From Streptomyces sp. NBC_00704 (GTDB lineage: Bacteria > Actinomycetota > Actinomycetes > Streptomycetales > Streptomycetaceae), in NCBI RefSeq assembly GCF_036226605.1, contig NZ_CP109000.1, positions 2,848,501 to 2,912,500 of the forward strand: 64,000 nt of DNA, read 5' to 3'. A program made the position numbers and the translations under genes. A model generated the notes under the pieces. It did not search any database. It saw nothing but the letters and a program-made list of their open reading frames with translations, and was not told the DNA's origin. This document shows, in pieces, positions 52,284 through 60,376 of the stretch. Positions within the stretch are counted from its first letter, which is position 1, and every line of letters begins with the position of its first letter.

Positions 52284-53153
52284 ATGCCGACGAGGATTTC
52301 GCGGCCGCCGGCAGAAGGAAGTCACCCGGATCCGGAAGGGCTGCGGCAGAGAATCAATGCGCGCACCCTCAAGGACGTCGAGGATTTGGAGGCGTACCCC
52401 GACAGCCTCGGTATGACGTTCAATCGGGCGCGTCAGAGGGCCGCGCTCCTGTGCACCGAGGATCCCACCGCCAAGATGCTCGAGACCTGGGAGGCCTGGG
52501 TCATGGCCATGCAGGTGGGGTCGGCACTCTTCGCCTCGGCGACCGCTCCTGAGGGCACCACCGTGCCCTGCATGATCGCGCATGAGGTACGCAGCATTCC
52601 CGCCGTGGGTCCCACCCACTTCACGGACGCCGGTACCTGGCTGGACGCCTTCTGGCTGGCCGTGGTCTGCCGGGACCAGGCGCGGATGACGGCGTTGTGC
52701 CAGGTGCCGATCGAGACGCTGCGGGCGTCCGGCGCCGTGTTCGAGGAGTACATCTACCACTGGGTGGACGCCCTCCAGACGTACTGGCTGGAACGGCCGG
52801 GCCTCGGGGACAAGCTCGTCGCCGCGTTCGACGGCACCGACCCGGACCGGCTGCGGATCGTGGACCGGGAGCTGATGCTCAAGGTCCTGTTCCCGCCGCT
52901 CAACCTCTTCCACCGGTTCGTCGCCCAGGACCCCGTGAAGTTCAACGAGGCACTCGTCCGCGCGCTCGAACTGCACAAGGAGTACTGGACCGCCGACCCG
53001 GAACGCGAGGAGTCCGGTGACGGCGACATCCCGCTGGCCGTCCTCGCGATCACCTGTCTCGCGTACGACGCCGGCCGGCCGATCGAGGTCGAGTCGGAGT
53101 ACCTTCCCGAGCACCTGCTCAAGCGCAGTTGGCTGGGCGAGTTCCCGACGTGA
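52284..53153 (+). CDS. Immunity 49 (Imm49) family protein
   Basis: A 289-residue, mainly helical protein with the recognisable Imm49 core: TWLDAFWLAVVCRDQARMTALCQVPIETLRASG, EEYIYHWVDALQTYWLERPGLGDKLVAA and ALELHKEYWTADPE, ending LAVLAITCLAYDAGRPIEVESEYLPEHLL. These proteins are named from polymorphic-toxin loci. GAGGGA supports ATG 52284 over one 15 bases upstream. GC content returns to the genome norm here, so it may belong to another toxin lost from or located outside this locus. Confidence 0.8.
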   Translation: MPTRISRPPAEGSHPDPEGLRQRINARTLKDVEDLEAYPDSLGMTFNRARQRAALLCTEDPTAKMLETWEAWVMAMQVGSALFASATAPEGTTVPCMIAHEVRSIPAVGPTHFTDAGTWLDAFWLAVVCRDQARMTALCQVPIETLRASGAVFEEYIYHWVDALQTYWLERPGLGDKLVAAFDGTDPDRLRIVDRELMLKVLFPPLNLFHRFVAQDPVKFNEALVRALELHKEYWTADPEREESGDGDIPLAVLAITCLAYDAGRPIEVESEYLPEHLLKRSWLGEFPT

Positions 53154-53167
53154 GGTAGGTGGACGGT

Positions 53168-53437
53168 GTGACCGCTCAGGACTATGACAGCCAGCTTCTG
53201 GAGTCAGTCGCCGTGCGGCGGCGGCGGTTGCGGGACGCCCTGTTGTTCGGGGCGCAGCGGCAACGGCGGGCCGTGGACGAGCGGGTGGGGAAGGTGGTCG
53301 CCGGGATGGTGGTCGCGGCCGTGTTGTGCGCGGGGTGCGTGGGGTGGTCGTTCGTGTCGCACCGGGTGATCGGGCAGACCACGAGCCCCTACTCCCCCGG
53401 CGTCTCCACACCCTCCGGCAGTCCTGCCGGCCGGTGA
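53168..53437 (+). CDS. Small single-pass membrane protein
   Basis: An 89-residue protein: a charged Arg-rich N-terminus (AVRRRRLRDALLFGAQRQRRAVDERVG), one membrane helix near 47-66 (VVAGMVVAAVLCAGCVGWSF) and a Ser/Pro tail. Its place directly before the EccD-like gene suggests a small subunit of the secretion complex. GTG 53168 is preferred over one nine bases earlier on ribosome-site spacing. Confidence 0.65.
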   Translation: MTAQDYDSQLLESVAVRRRRLRDALLFGAQRQRRAVDERVGKVVAGMVVAAVLCAGCVGWSFVSHRVIGQTTSPYSPGVSTPSGSPAGR

Positions 53438-53450
53438 TAGGTTCGCGAAC

Positions 53451-54839
53451 GTGATGTCTACGGGGGCCTTGAATCGTAGGGCGGCCGGCGGGCCGGCCGT
53501 GCTGAGTCGCGTCACCCTCGTCGGTGAGCGGCGCCGCGTCGACCTCGTGCTGCCGGCGCAGGAGCCGGTCGGGGTGCTGCTGCCCGAGATCATGCGGTTG
53601 CTGGACGACCGGGTGGAGGGCCGGCCCGCGTCGCGTCACCTCGTGACGGTGGACGGCTCCGCACTCGATCACGACAGCACACTGGAGACGGCGGGCATCC
53701 GCGACGGGGCCGTGCTGCGTCTCGTCCGCGCGGAGGACGCGCCGCCCGCTCCCGTGGTCCACGACGTCACCGACGAGGTGGCGGAGGGGCTCGGCGACCG
53801 GCTGGGGCAGTGGGGACCCGTCGCGCGGCGGATCACGGCGGGGGTCGCGTGCGTGGGCTGGGCGGTCGTCGCCGCCCTGTTCGCACGTGCGCAGTACGAC
53901 CGTTCCGTCGTCGCCGGTGCGCTGCTCGCCTCCGCCGGTGCGGCCGCGGTCGCCGGTGCGGTCCTGGGGCGGCTGCGCAGGCAGGCGCCGGCGGTGACCC
54001 TGCTGTGCGCCGGTGGCGCGCTCGGCGTGCTGGGCGCGTGGAGCCTCGTCGACGTGGTCGGCGGGGATTCCGCGGGCGCTCTGCGGCTTGCCGGGGTGGC
54101 CGCCGTCGGCGCGCTGGTCCTCGTCCTGCTCGGGCTGTTCACGCCGCTGGGGCGGGGCGGTGTCGTGGGCGCCGCCGCCGTGGCCCTGACCGCCGTCGGC
54201 TGGGAGGCCGTCGTGGCCGCGCAGTCCGGCGCCGGGACGGCGGAGCAGCAGGCTCATGTCGGGGCCGTCGTCGGCGTCGTCTGTGTGGTGGTGCTCGGAG
54301 TGCTGCCGCGGCTGGCGCTGATGGCGTCCGGTCTCTCGGGGCTCGACGACCGGCGGGCGGGCGGGGTGTCCGTCAGCCGCTACCAGGTGTCCGCCGCTCT
54401 GGCCGCCGCCCATCGCGCTCTGGTGCTCGCCACGATCACCGTGGCCGTGTCGGCCGCGGCGGCCGCCGTGCTGGCGGTGCGGTCTCCCTCAGGGTGGACG
54501 GTGTCGCTCGCCGCGGTCGTCGCAGTGGTGCTGGCTCTGCGGGCCCGGGCGTTTCCGCTGGTCGCCGAGGTGGTCGTGCTGCTGGCCGCGGCAGCAGGAG
54601 TCGCCGTACGGTTGCTGACGGTATGGGCGGAGCGGTCCTCGACCGCTGCCCCGCTGGCCGTGCTCGTCGTGTTGGCGGTCCTGCCGCTGGCCGTGCTCGC
54701 CGTGCAGCCGGCCGAGCATGTGCGGGTGCGGTTGCGGCGGTTCGGCGACCTGCTCGAGTCGGTCGGGGTCGTCGCCCTTCTTCCGCTGCTCGTCGGCGTG
54801 TTCGGTGTGTACGGGCGACTGCTCGACACCTTCGCTTAG
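53451..54839 (+). CDS. eccD: EccD-like type VII secretion membrane protein
   Basis: A 462-residue protein. Residues 15-95 form a YukD/ubiquitin-like domain (LSRVTLVGERRRVDLVLPAQEPVG, SALDHDSTLETAGIRDGAVLRLV). About eleven membrane helices follow from about 125. This is the architecture of EccD, which lines the ESX membrane pore as a dimer. GTG 53451 and ATG 53454 are both possible. The next gene begins 13 bases later. Confidence 0.88.
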   Translation: MMSTGALNRRAAGGPAVLSRVTLVGERRRVDLVLPAQEPVGVLLPEIMRLLDDRVEGRPASRHLVTVDGSALDHDSTLETAGIRDGAVLRLVRAEDAPPAPVVHDVTDEVAEGLGDRLGQWGPVARRITAGVACVGWAVVAALFARAQYDRSVVAGALLASAGAAAVAGAVLGRLRRQAPAVTLLCAGGALGVLGAWSLVDVVGGDSAGALRLAGVAAVGALVLVLLGLFTPLGRGGVVGAAAVALTAVGWEAVVAAQSGAGTAEQQAHVGAVVGVVCVVVLGVLPRLALMASGLSGLDDRRAGGVSVSRYQVSAALAAAHRALVLATITVAVSAAAAAVLAVRSPSGWTVSLAAVVAVVLALRARAFPLVAEVVVLLAAAAGVAVRLLTVWAERSSTAAPLAVLVVLAVLPLAVLAVQPAEHVRVRLRRFGDLLESVGVVALLPLLVGVFGVYGRLLDTFA

Positions 54840-54852
54840 GAGGCGCGGCGGC

Positions 54853-56292
54853 ATGACGCAGGGGGAACAGCGGCGGGAGCAGCCGCCGGCGCGCGGCGAC
54901 GGCCTCGGCGGCGGCGACCGTGGCGGTGACGGCGGCGACTGGCAGCGCGACGTGTTGCGGGAGCTGGGCGGCGGGCGTGAGGCGGCCTCCGGACGGTCCG
55001 GGGAGCCGGCCCTCCGGCTCGTGCACCCCGCACCCCCGCAGCCCGCACCCCCGCAGCCCGCGGCCACCGGGACGGCAGCGGTTCCCCGGTCCGCAGCAGA
55101 CGCGGTCGGCGGCACCGACGGTGGCGGTGGCGGTGGCCTGTCCGGTCCTCACGTGTCCGGCCCTCACGAATCCGGCCCTCACGAATCCGCGCCGCACATA
55201 TCGGGGCCGCACATATCCGGGCCGGTGCCCCCGGCCCTCGTGTCCGATGCCGCGGCCGCCGGTTCCCCGGCCGCCGGCACGCCGGACCCGGAGCGGCCCG
55301 CGTCGCCCGCCCCTTCCGCCCCGCCTGCCCCGCCCGCCCCCTCTGGCCCGGACCCCCGGCTTCCGGCGTCCCCCGCTCCCGAGTCCTCCCCCACCCTCGA
55401 CCCGCGTCTCCTCCTCGCCCTGGGATCTCCCCTGCACGGCGACTCCGTGGCCCGGCGCACGGGGCGGGCGTTGCGCAAACTCACCTCGTCCGTCGCGCAG
55501 GACGTCGCCGAACAGACCCGGATCGCCCGCGAGTTGCAGCAGCCCGTCACGACGGGCCGGGTGGTGGCCGTCACCTCCATTCGCGGCGGCGTCGGCAAGT
55601 CCACCGTCTCCGCGTTGCTCGGACGCACCCTCAACCACTACCGGCACGACCTGGTGCTGACGATGGAGGCGGACGCCGCGCTGGGCACCCTGCCCGTGCG
55701 CATGGGCGCGGAGGCGGTGCGCTGGACGTGCGCCGACCTCGCGCCGATCCTCACCCCGTCGATGCGGCTGACGGACGTGACCGGCTATCTGGTGCCGGTG
55801 TCGGACGGCGGCTGGCTGCTGCCCGCGAGCCGGGGCCAGGTCGGCGCGCCGCTCGACATGACGACGTACCGCAAGGTGACGCTGGCGTTGCGCCGCTACT
55901 TCGCCGTGACCGTCGTCGACTGCGAGTCGCTCCCCGGCGAGGTGGCCCGTACGGCCATGGACACCGCGCACGCCCGGGTCGTGGTCGCGCCGATGACGGC
56001 GGAGGGCGTCGGAGCCACCCGTCAGGTGCTGGACTGGCTGGCGCGGCTGCCGCACTCGGCGCTGGCCGGCACGGTCGTCGCACTGGTCTGCGGCGCCCCC
56101 GACACCGTCCTCGACGACAAAACGGCCGCCGGGCATCTCCGGGAGACGGGCGTCACCGTCGTCACCGTGCCGTACGACCGTCATCTGGCCGGCGGCGGGC
56201 CCATCCGCACCGACCTGCTGGCGCAGACCACCCAGCACGCCGTTCTACGGCTGGCCGCCGAGGTGATGGGGCGCGCGGTGAGGGTGCGATGA
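54853..56292 (+). CDS. MinD/ParA-type ATPase of the type VII-like locus
   Basis: A 479-residue protein. The first ~200 residues are Gly/Pro/Ser-rich with repeated SGPH units (about 97-125) and probably disordered. About 235-479 are a MinD/ParA-like ATPase with VVAVTSIRGGVGKSTVSALLG (deviant Walker A) and VTVVDCESLPG (Walker B region). Similar Pro-rich MinD-like proteins (EspI type) occur in mycobacterial ESX-1 loci, where they tune secretion. GGAGG precedes the start. Confidence 0.82.
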   Translation: MTQGEQRREQPPARGDGLGGGDRGGDGGDWQRDVLRELGGGREAASGRSGEPALRLVHPAPPQPAPPQPAATGTAAVPRSAADAVGGTDGGGGGGLSGPHVSGPHESGPHESAPHISGPHISGPVPPALVSDAAAAGSPAAGTPDPERPASPAPSAPPAPPAPSGPDPRLPASPAPESSPTLDPRLLLALGSPLHGDSVARRTGRALRKLTSSVAQDVAEQTRIARELQQPVTTGRVVAVTSIRGGVGKSTVSALLGRTLNHYRHDLVLTMEADAALGTLPVRMGAEAVRWTCADLAPILTPSMRLTDVTGYLVPVSDGGWLLPASRGQVGAPLDMTTYRKVTLALRRYFAVTVVDCESLPGEVARTAMDTAHARVVVAPMTAEGVGATRQVLDWLARLPHSALAGTVVALVCGAPDTVLDDKTAAGHLRETGVTVVTVPYDRHLAGGGPIRTDLLAQTTQHAVLRLAAEVMGRAVRVR

Positions 56293-56372
56293 GCACCCGG
56301 CCGCCACGAAGCCGCCCGCGCCCGCCCTGCCCCTCCTCCGTCACGACCCGCTCCGGAGAACTCCGCCCGTGA
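56289..56372 (+). CDS. Candidate 27-codon micro-ORF linking the MinD-like gene and eccC
   Basis: ATG at 56289 overlaps the MinD-like stop (ATGA) and its own stop (56370-56372) overlaps the eccC start (GTGA). The peptide MSTRPPRSRPRPPC... is Arg/Pro-rich. No other reading explains why the 76-bp gap is bridged exactly at both ends. It may serve only to pass ribosomes to eccC. Confidence 0.45.
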   Translation: MSTRPPRSRPRPPCPSSVTTRSGELRP

Positions 56373-59300
56373 CCCTGAGAATCGTCCACCGGCCCGCCCG
56401 CAGCACCCGCCCGCTCGAACCCGTCCGGCCGCGCACGGTCGAGGCGCCGCCCAACCTGCCCGAGGGCAAGATCGGCAACGCGGCGACCGCGCTGCTGCCG
56501 ATGGCCGGCGTCATGGGTTCCGTGGTCATGATGACCGTGATCCGCAACAGCCGGTTCGCGGTGCTGGGCGCGGTCGTCCTGGTCTTCGCGCTGCTGGGGG
56601 CGGTGGCCCTGTTCCTGTCCCAGCGCGGCAAGGCGCAGCGCACCCGGCGCACCCAGCGCGAGCGCTACCTGGACTACCTGGAGGAGTTGCGGGAGGAGAT
56701 GGGGGCCGCCGAGCGCCGGCTGCGGGATGCGGAGCGGGAGCTGAACCCGTCGCCGGACGCCCTGTACGACCTGGTGCGGGATCCGGCCCGGCTGTGGGAG
56801 CGGCGCCGCAAGGACGCCGACTTCCTGCGGGTGCGGGTCGGCCTCGGTGACGTGCCGGTCCAGGAGCCGGTCGTTCAGCAGAGCGGCGCCGGCGGGGTGC
56901 TGACGCCGCCGGACCCGTTCATGCTCAACGAGGCGCGCGCCCTGCAACGCAGGTTCGCGACGGCCGCCGACGTGCCGTTGCCGGTGCCGCTGGACCGCGC
57001 CGGGAACGTCAGCGTCGTCGGCGACCGGGAGGGCGTCCTGCGGGTGGCCCGTGCGCTGCTCGTGCAGACGGCCGTGACGCACGCGCCGGACGACGTGGCG
57101 CTCGCGCTGGCCGTCCCTCCCGAGCGGTCGGCCGAGTGGGAGTGGGCCAAGTGGCTGCCCCATGTGCTGGATCCGCAGGCGCACGACGGCCCGGTGGCCG
57201 CACGCCGCATCGCGCCCGATCCGAGGCGACTGGCCGAACGGCTCCGCCACGATCTGGGCCGGCGGTCCGCGTACGCGGCAGAGGTGCGGCGCGGTCTGGC
57301 CGACCGGGACGCGTTGCGGCTGGCCGGCCGGTTGCTGGTCGTCGTGGACGCCTACGGCGAGCCCGCGGGCGACCTGCCGCGCCCGGACTCGGCGGTCGGG
57401 CTGTCCGACATGGGCGTCACCGTGGTGCACCTCCTCCAGGAGCAGATCCACGAACCGGACGAGGTCGGCGTCCGCATCTCCGTCCACGGCGACCGGGTGG
57501 TCGTCGACGATCTGCGCGGCTTCGCCGCCGAGGGCGTCGTCGACCCGGTCACCGTCGCGGGCGCCGAGGGCATCGCCCGTCTGCTGGCCCCGCTGCGGCT
57601 GTCACCGGAGTCCGCCGCCGAAGGCGCTCCCGTCACCGGACCGGTCGACTTCCCCGCGCTCCTCGGCATCGCCGACCCCGCCGAACCGGATGTCCCCACG
57701 CTGTGGAAGCCGCGCGGCGAACGTGACTTCCTGCGCGTCCCCATCGGGCTGACGGAGCGTCACGAGTCCGTGCTGCTCGACCTGAAGGAGTCCTCCCAGC
57801 TAGGCATGGGACCGCACGGCCTGTGCGTGGGCGCGACCGGTTCCGGCAAGAGCGAGCTGCTGCGCACCCTCGTGCTCGCACTGGCCGCCACGCACTCCCC
57901 GGAGGACCTCGCGCTCGTCCTGGTCGACTACAAGGGCGGCGCCACCTTCGCCCCCTTCGCCGAACTGCCCCACGTCGCAGGGATGATCACCAACCTGGAG
58001 AACCAGGCCGGTCTCGTCGAGCGGGTCCACACGAGCCTCGCCGGCGAGGTCAGACGCCGCCAGCAGGTTCTCAAGGACGCCGGGAACGTCGCCGACATCG
58101 GTCACTACGCCGTGCTGCGCGCGACCCGCAGGCCGGACCTCGAACCGCTCCCGCACCTGTTCGTCGTCATCGACGAGTTCGGCGAACTCCTCACCGCCAA
58201 ACCGGACTTCATCGACCTGTTCCTGTCCATCGGCCGTATCGGCCGCTCCATCGGCGTGCATCTGCTGCTGTCCAGTCAGCGCATCGAGGGCGGCAAGCTC
58301 AAGGGCCTGGACACCTACCTGTCGTACCGGCTGGGCTTGCGGACGTTCTCCGCCGACGAGTCCCGCACGGTCCTCGACACCACCGACGCCTTCCATCTGC
58401 CGCCCCTGCCGGGGTTCGGCTATCTGAAGGTCGACACGTCCACCTACGAACGGTTCAAGGCCGGATACGTCTCCGGGGCGCACCGCGGACCCGCGGTGCG
58501 CGACCGGCACGACGACGAACCGCTGGTCCTGCCCTACCCGACGTACGACACCGGGCAGCGGGCCGAGGAGGAGCAGGAGGAATCGGCCGCCACCCGGCGG
58601 GAGACCGGCCCGACCGTGCTGTCCCTCATGGTCGGCCGGCTCGCCGGCGCCGCGCCGGCCGTGCGCCGCATCTGGCTGCCGCCGCTGCCGGACGCCGTCA
58701 CCCTGGACGCGGCCGCCGGCCCGGTCCGGGTCTCCGAGCGCGGACTGCACCTGGCGCGCGCCACGGGCGGCATGCGGGCGCCGCTCGGCGTGCTCGACGA
58801 CCCGGCCCGGCAGTGGCAGGGCCAGTGGGTGCTGGACCTGACCACGGCCGGCGGGCACGTGGCCGTGATCGGCGGCCCCCAGTCCGGCAAGACCACGCTG
58901 CTGAGGACCCTCGTGCTGTCCCTGGCGGCCACCCACACCCCGCGCGACGTCGCCGTGTACGGCCTGGACCTGGTCGGCGGCGGCCTCTCGGCGCTGGCCG
59001 CCCTGCCGCACGTCGGCGGCATCGCCGGACGGGCCGACCGCGAGCGCGCGGCCCGTACGGTCGCCGAGGTGCGGACCATGCTCGCCGAGCGCGAGACGGT
59101 GTTCCGCGAGCACGGCATCGACTCCGTCGACCAGCTCCGCCGGCTCCGCGCCGAGGGCCGGCTGCCGCAGCTCGGCTCCACCGACGTGGTCCTCGTCGTC
59201 GACGGGTTCGGTGCGCTGCGCGACGACTTCGCCGACCTCGACGAGCCCGTCGCCGACCTGTTGAAGCGCGGCGGCGGCTACGGGATCCACGTGGTGGCGG

Positions 59301-60376
59301 GCATGCTGCGCTGGAACGACGTCCGCATCGCCACCCAGTCGATGTTCGGCACGCGCGTCGAACTGCGCCTGAACGACCCGGCCGACTCCTCCGTCGACCG
59401 CAAGCTCTCCGAGACCCTCTCGCCGGACGTGCCGGGCCGGGTGCTCACCGACGGCAGACTGTTCGCGCAGGTCGCCCTGCCGCGCCTCGACGGCTCGCCC
59501 ACGACGGGCGACCTGGGCCCGGCCCTGGACGAGGCGGCGCGGACCGTCCACGCCACCTGGCACGGCGCACCCGCCGCCCCGGTGCGGGTGCTGCCCGCCC
59601 GGCTTCCGGCGACCCGGCTGCCCTCGCCGGCCGCCGAACCGCGGCGCATACCCATCGGCCTCGGCCAGGAAGCCCTCGCCCCCGTACTGCTCGACCTCTT
59701 CGGCGGCGACCAGCACCTGCTGGTCCTCGGCGACAACGAATGCGGCAAGACGAATCTTCTGAAGCTGATCGTCGCCGGCCTCGTCGAGCGGTACTCCGAC
59801 GAGGAGCTGGTCTTCGGCGTCTTCGACCCTCGCCGCGGGCTGCGCGGCGTCGTCCCCGAGCCGTACCGGGGCGGTTACGCCCACAACGCCGCGCTCGCCG
59901 GCGCCCTCTCCACCGGCATCGCCGCCGAACTCGAAAAACGGCTCCCGGAGACCGCCGACCCCGACGCGCCCGAGACCGGCGAACCCTCCTTCCGCGGCCC
60001 GCGGATCGTCATCCTCGTCGACGACTACGACATCCTCACCACCGCCGGACAGCAGCCCCTCGCGCCCTTCGTGCCGTACGTCTCCAGCGCCCAGGACATC
60101 GGCCTGCACTTCGTCCTCGCGCGCCGCGCCGCCGGAGCCTCCCGTGCCCTGTACGAACCGCTCCTGACCACCCTGCGCGAGACGGGCGCCACCGCCCTGG
60201 TCATGACCGGCGACCGTACCGAGGGACAGCTTTTCCCCGGCCTGTACGCCTCCCAGCAGCCGCCCGGCCGCGGCACCCTGGTCCGCCGGGGCCGCCGCCA
60301 CCAGCTCGTCCAGACCGCGCTGGCCGATGCCGGGGAGACCAGGAACGCCGGGGCCGCCGGAAAGGACGAGTCGTGA
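56369..60376 (+). CDS. eccC: EccC: type VII secretion FtsK/SpoIIIE ATPase with three motor domains
   Basis: A 1335-residue protein. Two membrane helices lie near 35-80. Three FtsK-like domains follow. The first has GATGSGKSELLRT (about 490) and LFVVIDEFGE, fully intact. The second has GGPQSGKTTLLRT (about 833) but VVLVVDGFGAL, lacking the Walker B glutamate. The third has GDNECGKTNLLKL (about 1122) and IVILVDDYDIL. This matches known EccC/EssC, where the first domain hydrolyses ATP and the others bind effectors and regulate. GTG 56369 has GGAGAA nine bases upstream. A single protein, not split as EccCa/EccCb. Confidence 0.93.
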   Translation: MTLRIVHRPARSTRPLEPVRPRTVEAPPNLPEGKIGNAATALLPMAGVMGSVVMMTVIRNSRFAVLGAVVLVFALLGAVALFLSQRGKAQRTRRTQRERYLDYLEELREEMGAAERRLRDAERELNPSPDALYDLVRDPARLWERRRKDADFLRVRVGLGDVPVQEPVVQQSGAGGVLTPPDPFMLNEARALQRRFATAADVPLPVPLDRAGNVSVVGDREGVLRVARALLVQTAVTHAPDDVALALAVPPERSAEWEWAKWLPHVLDPQAHDGPVAARRIAPDPRRLAERLRHDLGRRSAYAAEVRRGLADRDALRLAGRLLVVVDAYGEPAGDLPRPDSAVGLSDMGVTVVHLLQEQIHEPDEVGVRISVHGDRVVVDDLRGFAAEGVVDPVTVAGAEGIARLLAPLRLSPESAAEGAPVTGPVDFPALLGIADPAEPDVPTLWKPRGERDFLRVPIGLTERHESVLLDLKESSQLGMGPHGLCVGATGSGKSELLRTLVLALAATHSPEDLALVLVDYKGGATFAPFAELPHVAGMITNLENQAGLVERVHTSLAGEVRRRQQVLKDAGNVADIGHYAVLRATRRPDLEPLPHLFVVIDEFGELLTAKPDFIDLFLSIGRIGRSIGVHLLLSSQRIEGGKLKGLDTYLSYRLGLRTFSADESRTVLDTTDAFHLPPLPGFGYLKVDTSTYERFKAGYVSGAHRGPAVRDRHDDEPLVLPYPTYDTGQRAEEEQEESAATRRETGPTVLSLMVGRLAGAAPAVRRIWLPPLPDAVTLDAAAGPVRVSERGLHLARATGGMRAPLGVLDDPARQWQGQWVLDLTTAGGHVAVIGGPQSGKTTLLRTLVLSLAATHTPRDVAVYGLDLVGGGLSALAALPHVGGIAGRADRERAARTVAEVRTMLAERETVFREHGIDSVDQLRRLRAEGRLPQLGSTDVVLVVDGFGALRDDFADLDEPVADLLKRGGGYGIHVVAGMLRWNDVRIATQSMFGTRVELRLNDPADSSVDRKLSETLSPDVPGRVLTDGRLFAQVALPRLDGSPTTGDLGPALDEAARTVHATWHGAPAAPVRVLPARLPATRLPSPAAEPRRIPIGLGQEALAPVLLDLFGGDQHLLVLGDNECGKTNLLKLIVAGLVERYSDEELVFGVFDPRRGLRGVVPEPYRGGYAHNAALAGALSTGIAAELEKRLPETADPDAPETGEPSFRGPRIVILVDDYDILTTAGQQPLAPFVPYVSSAQDIGLHFVLARRAAGASRALYEPLLTTLRETGATALVMTGDRTEGQLFPGLYASQQPPGRGTLVRRGRRHQLVQTALADAGETRNAGAAGKDES

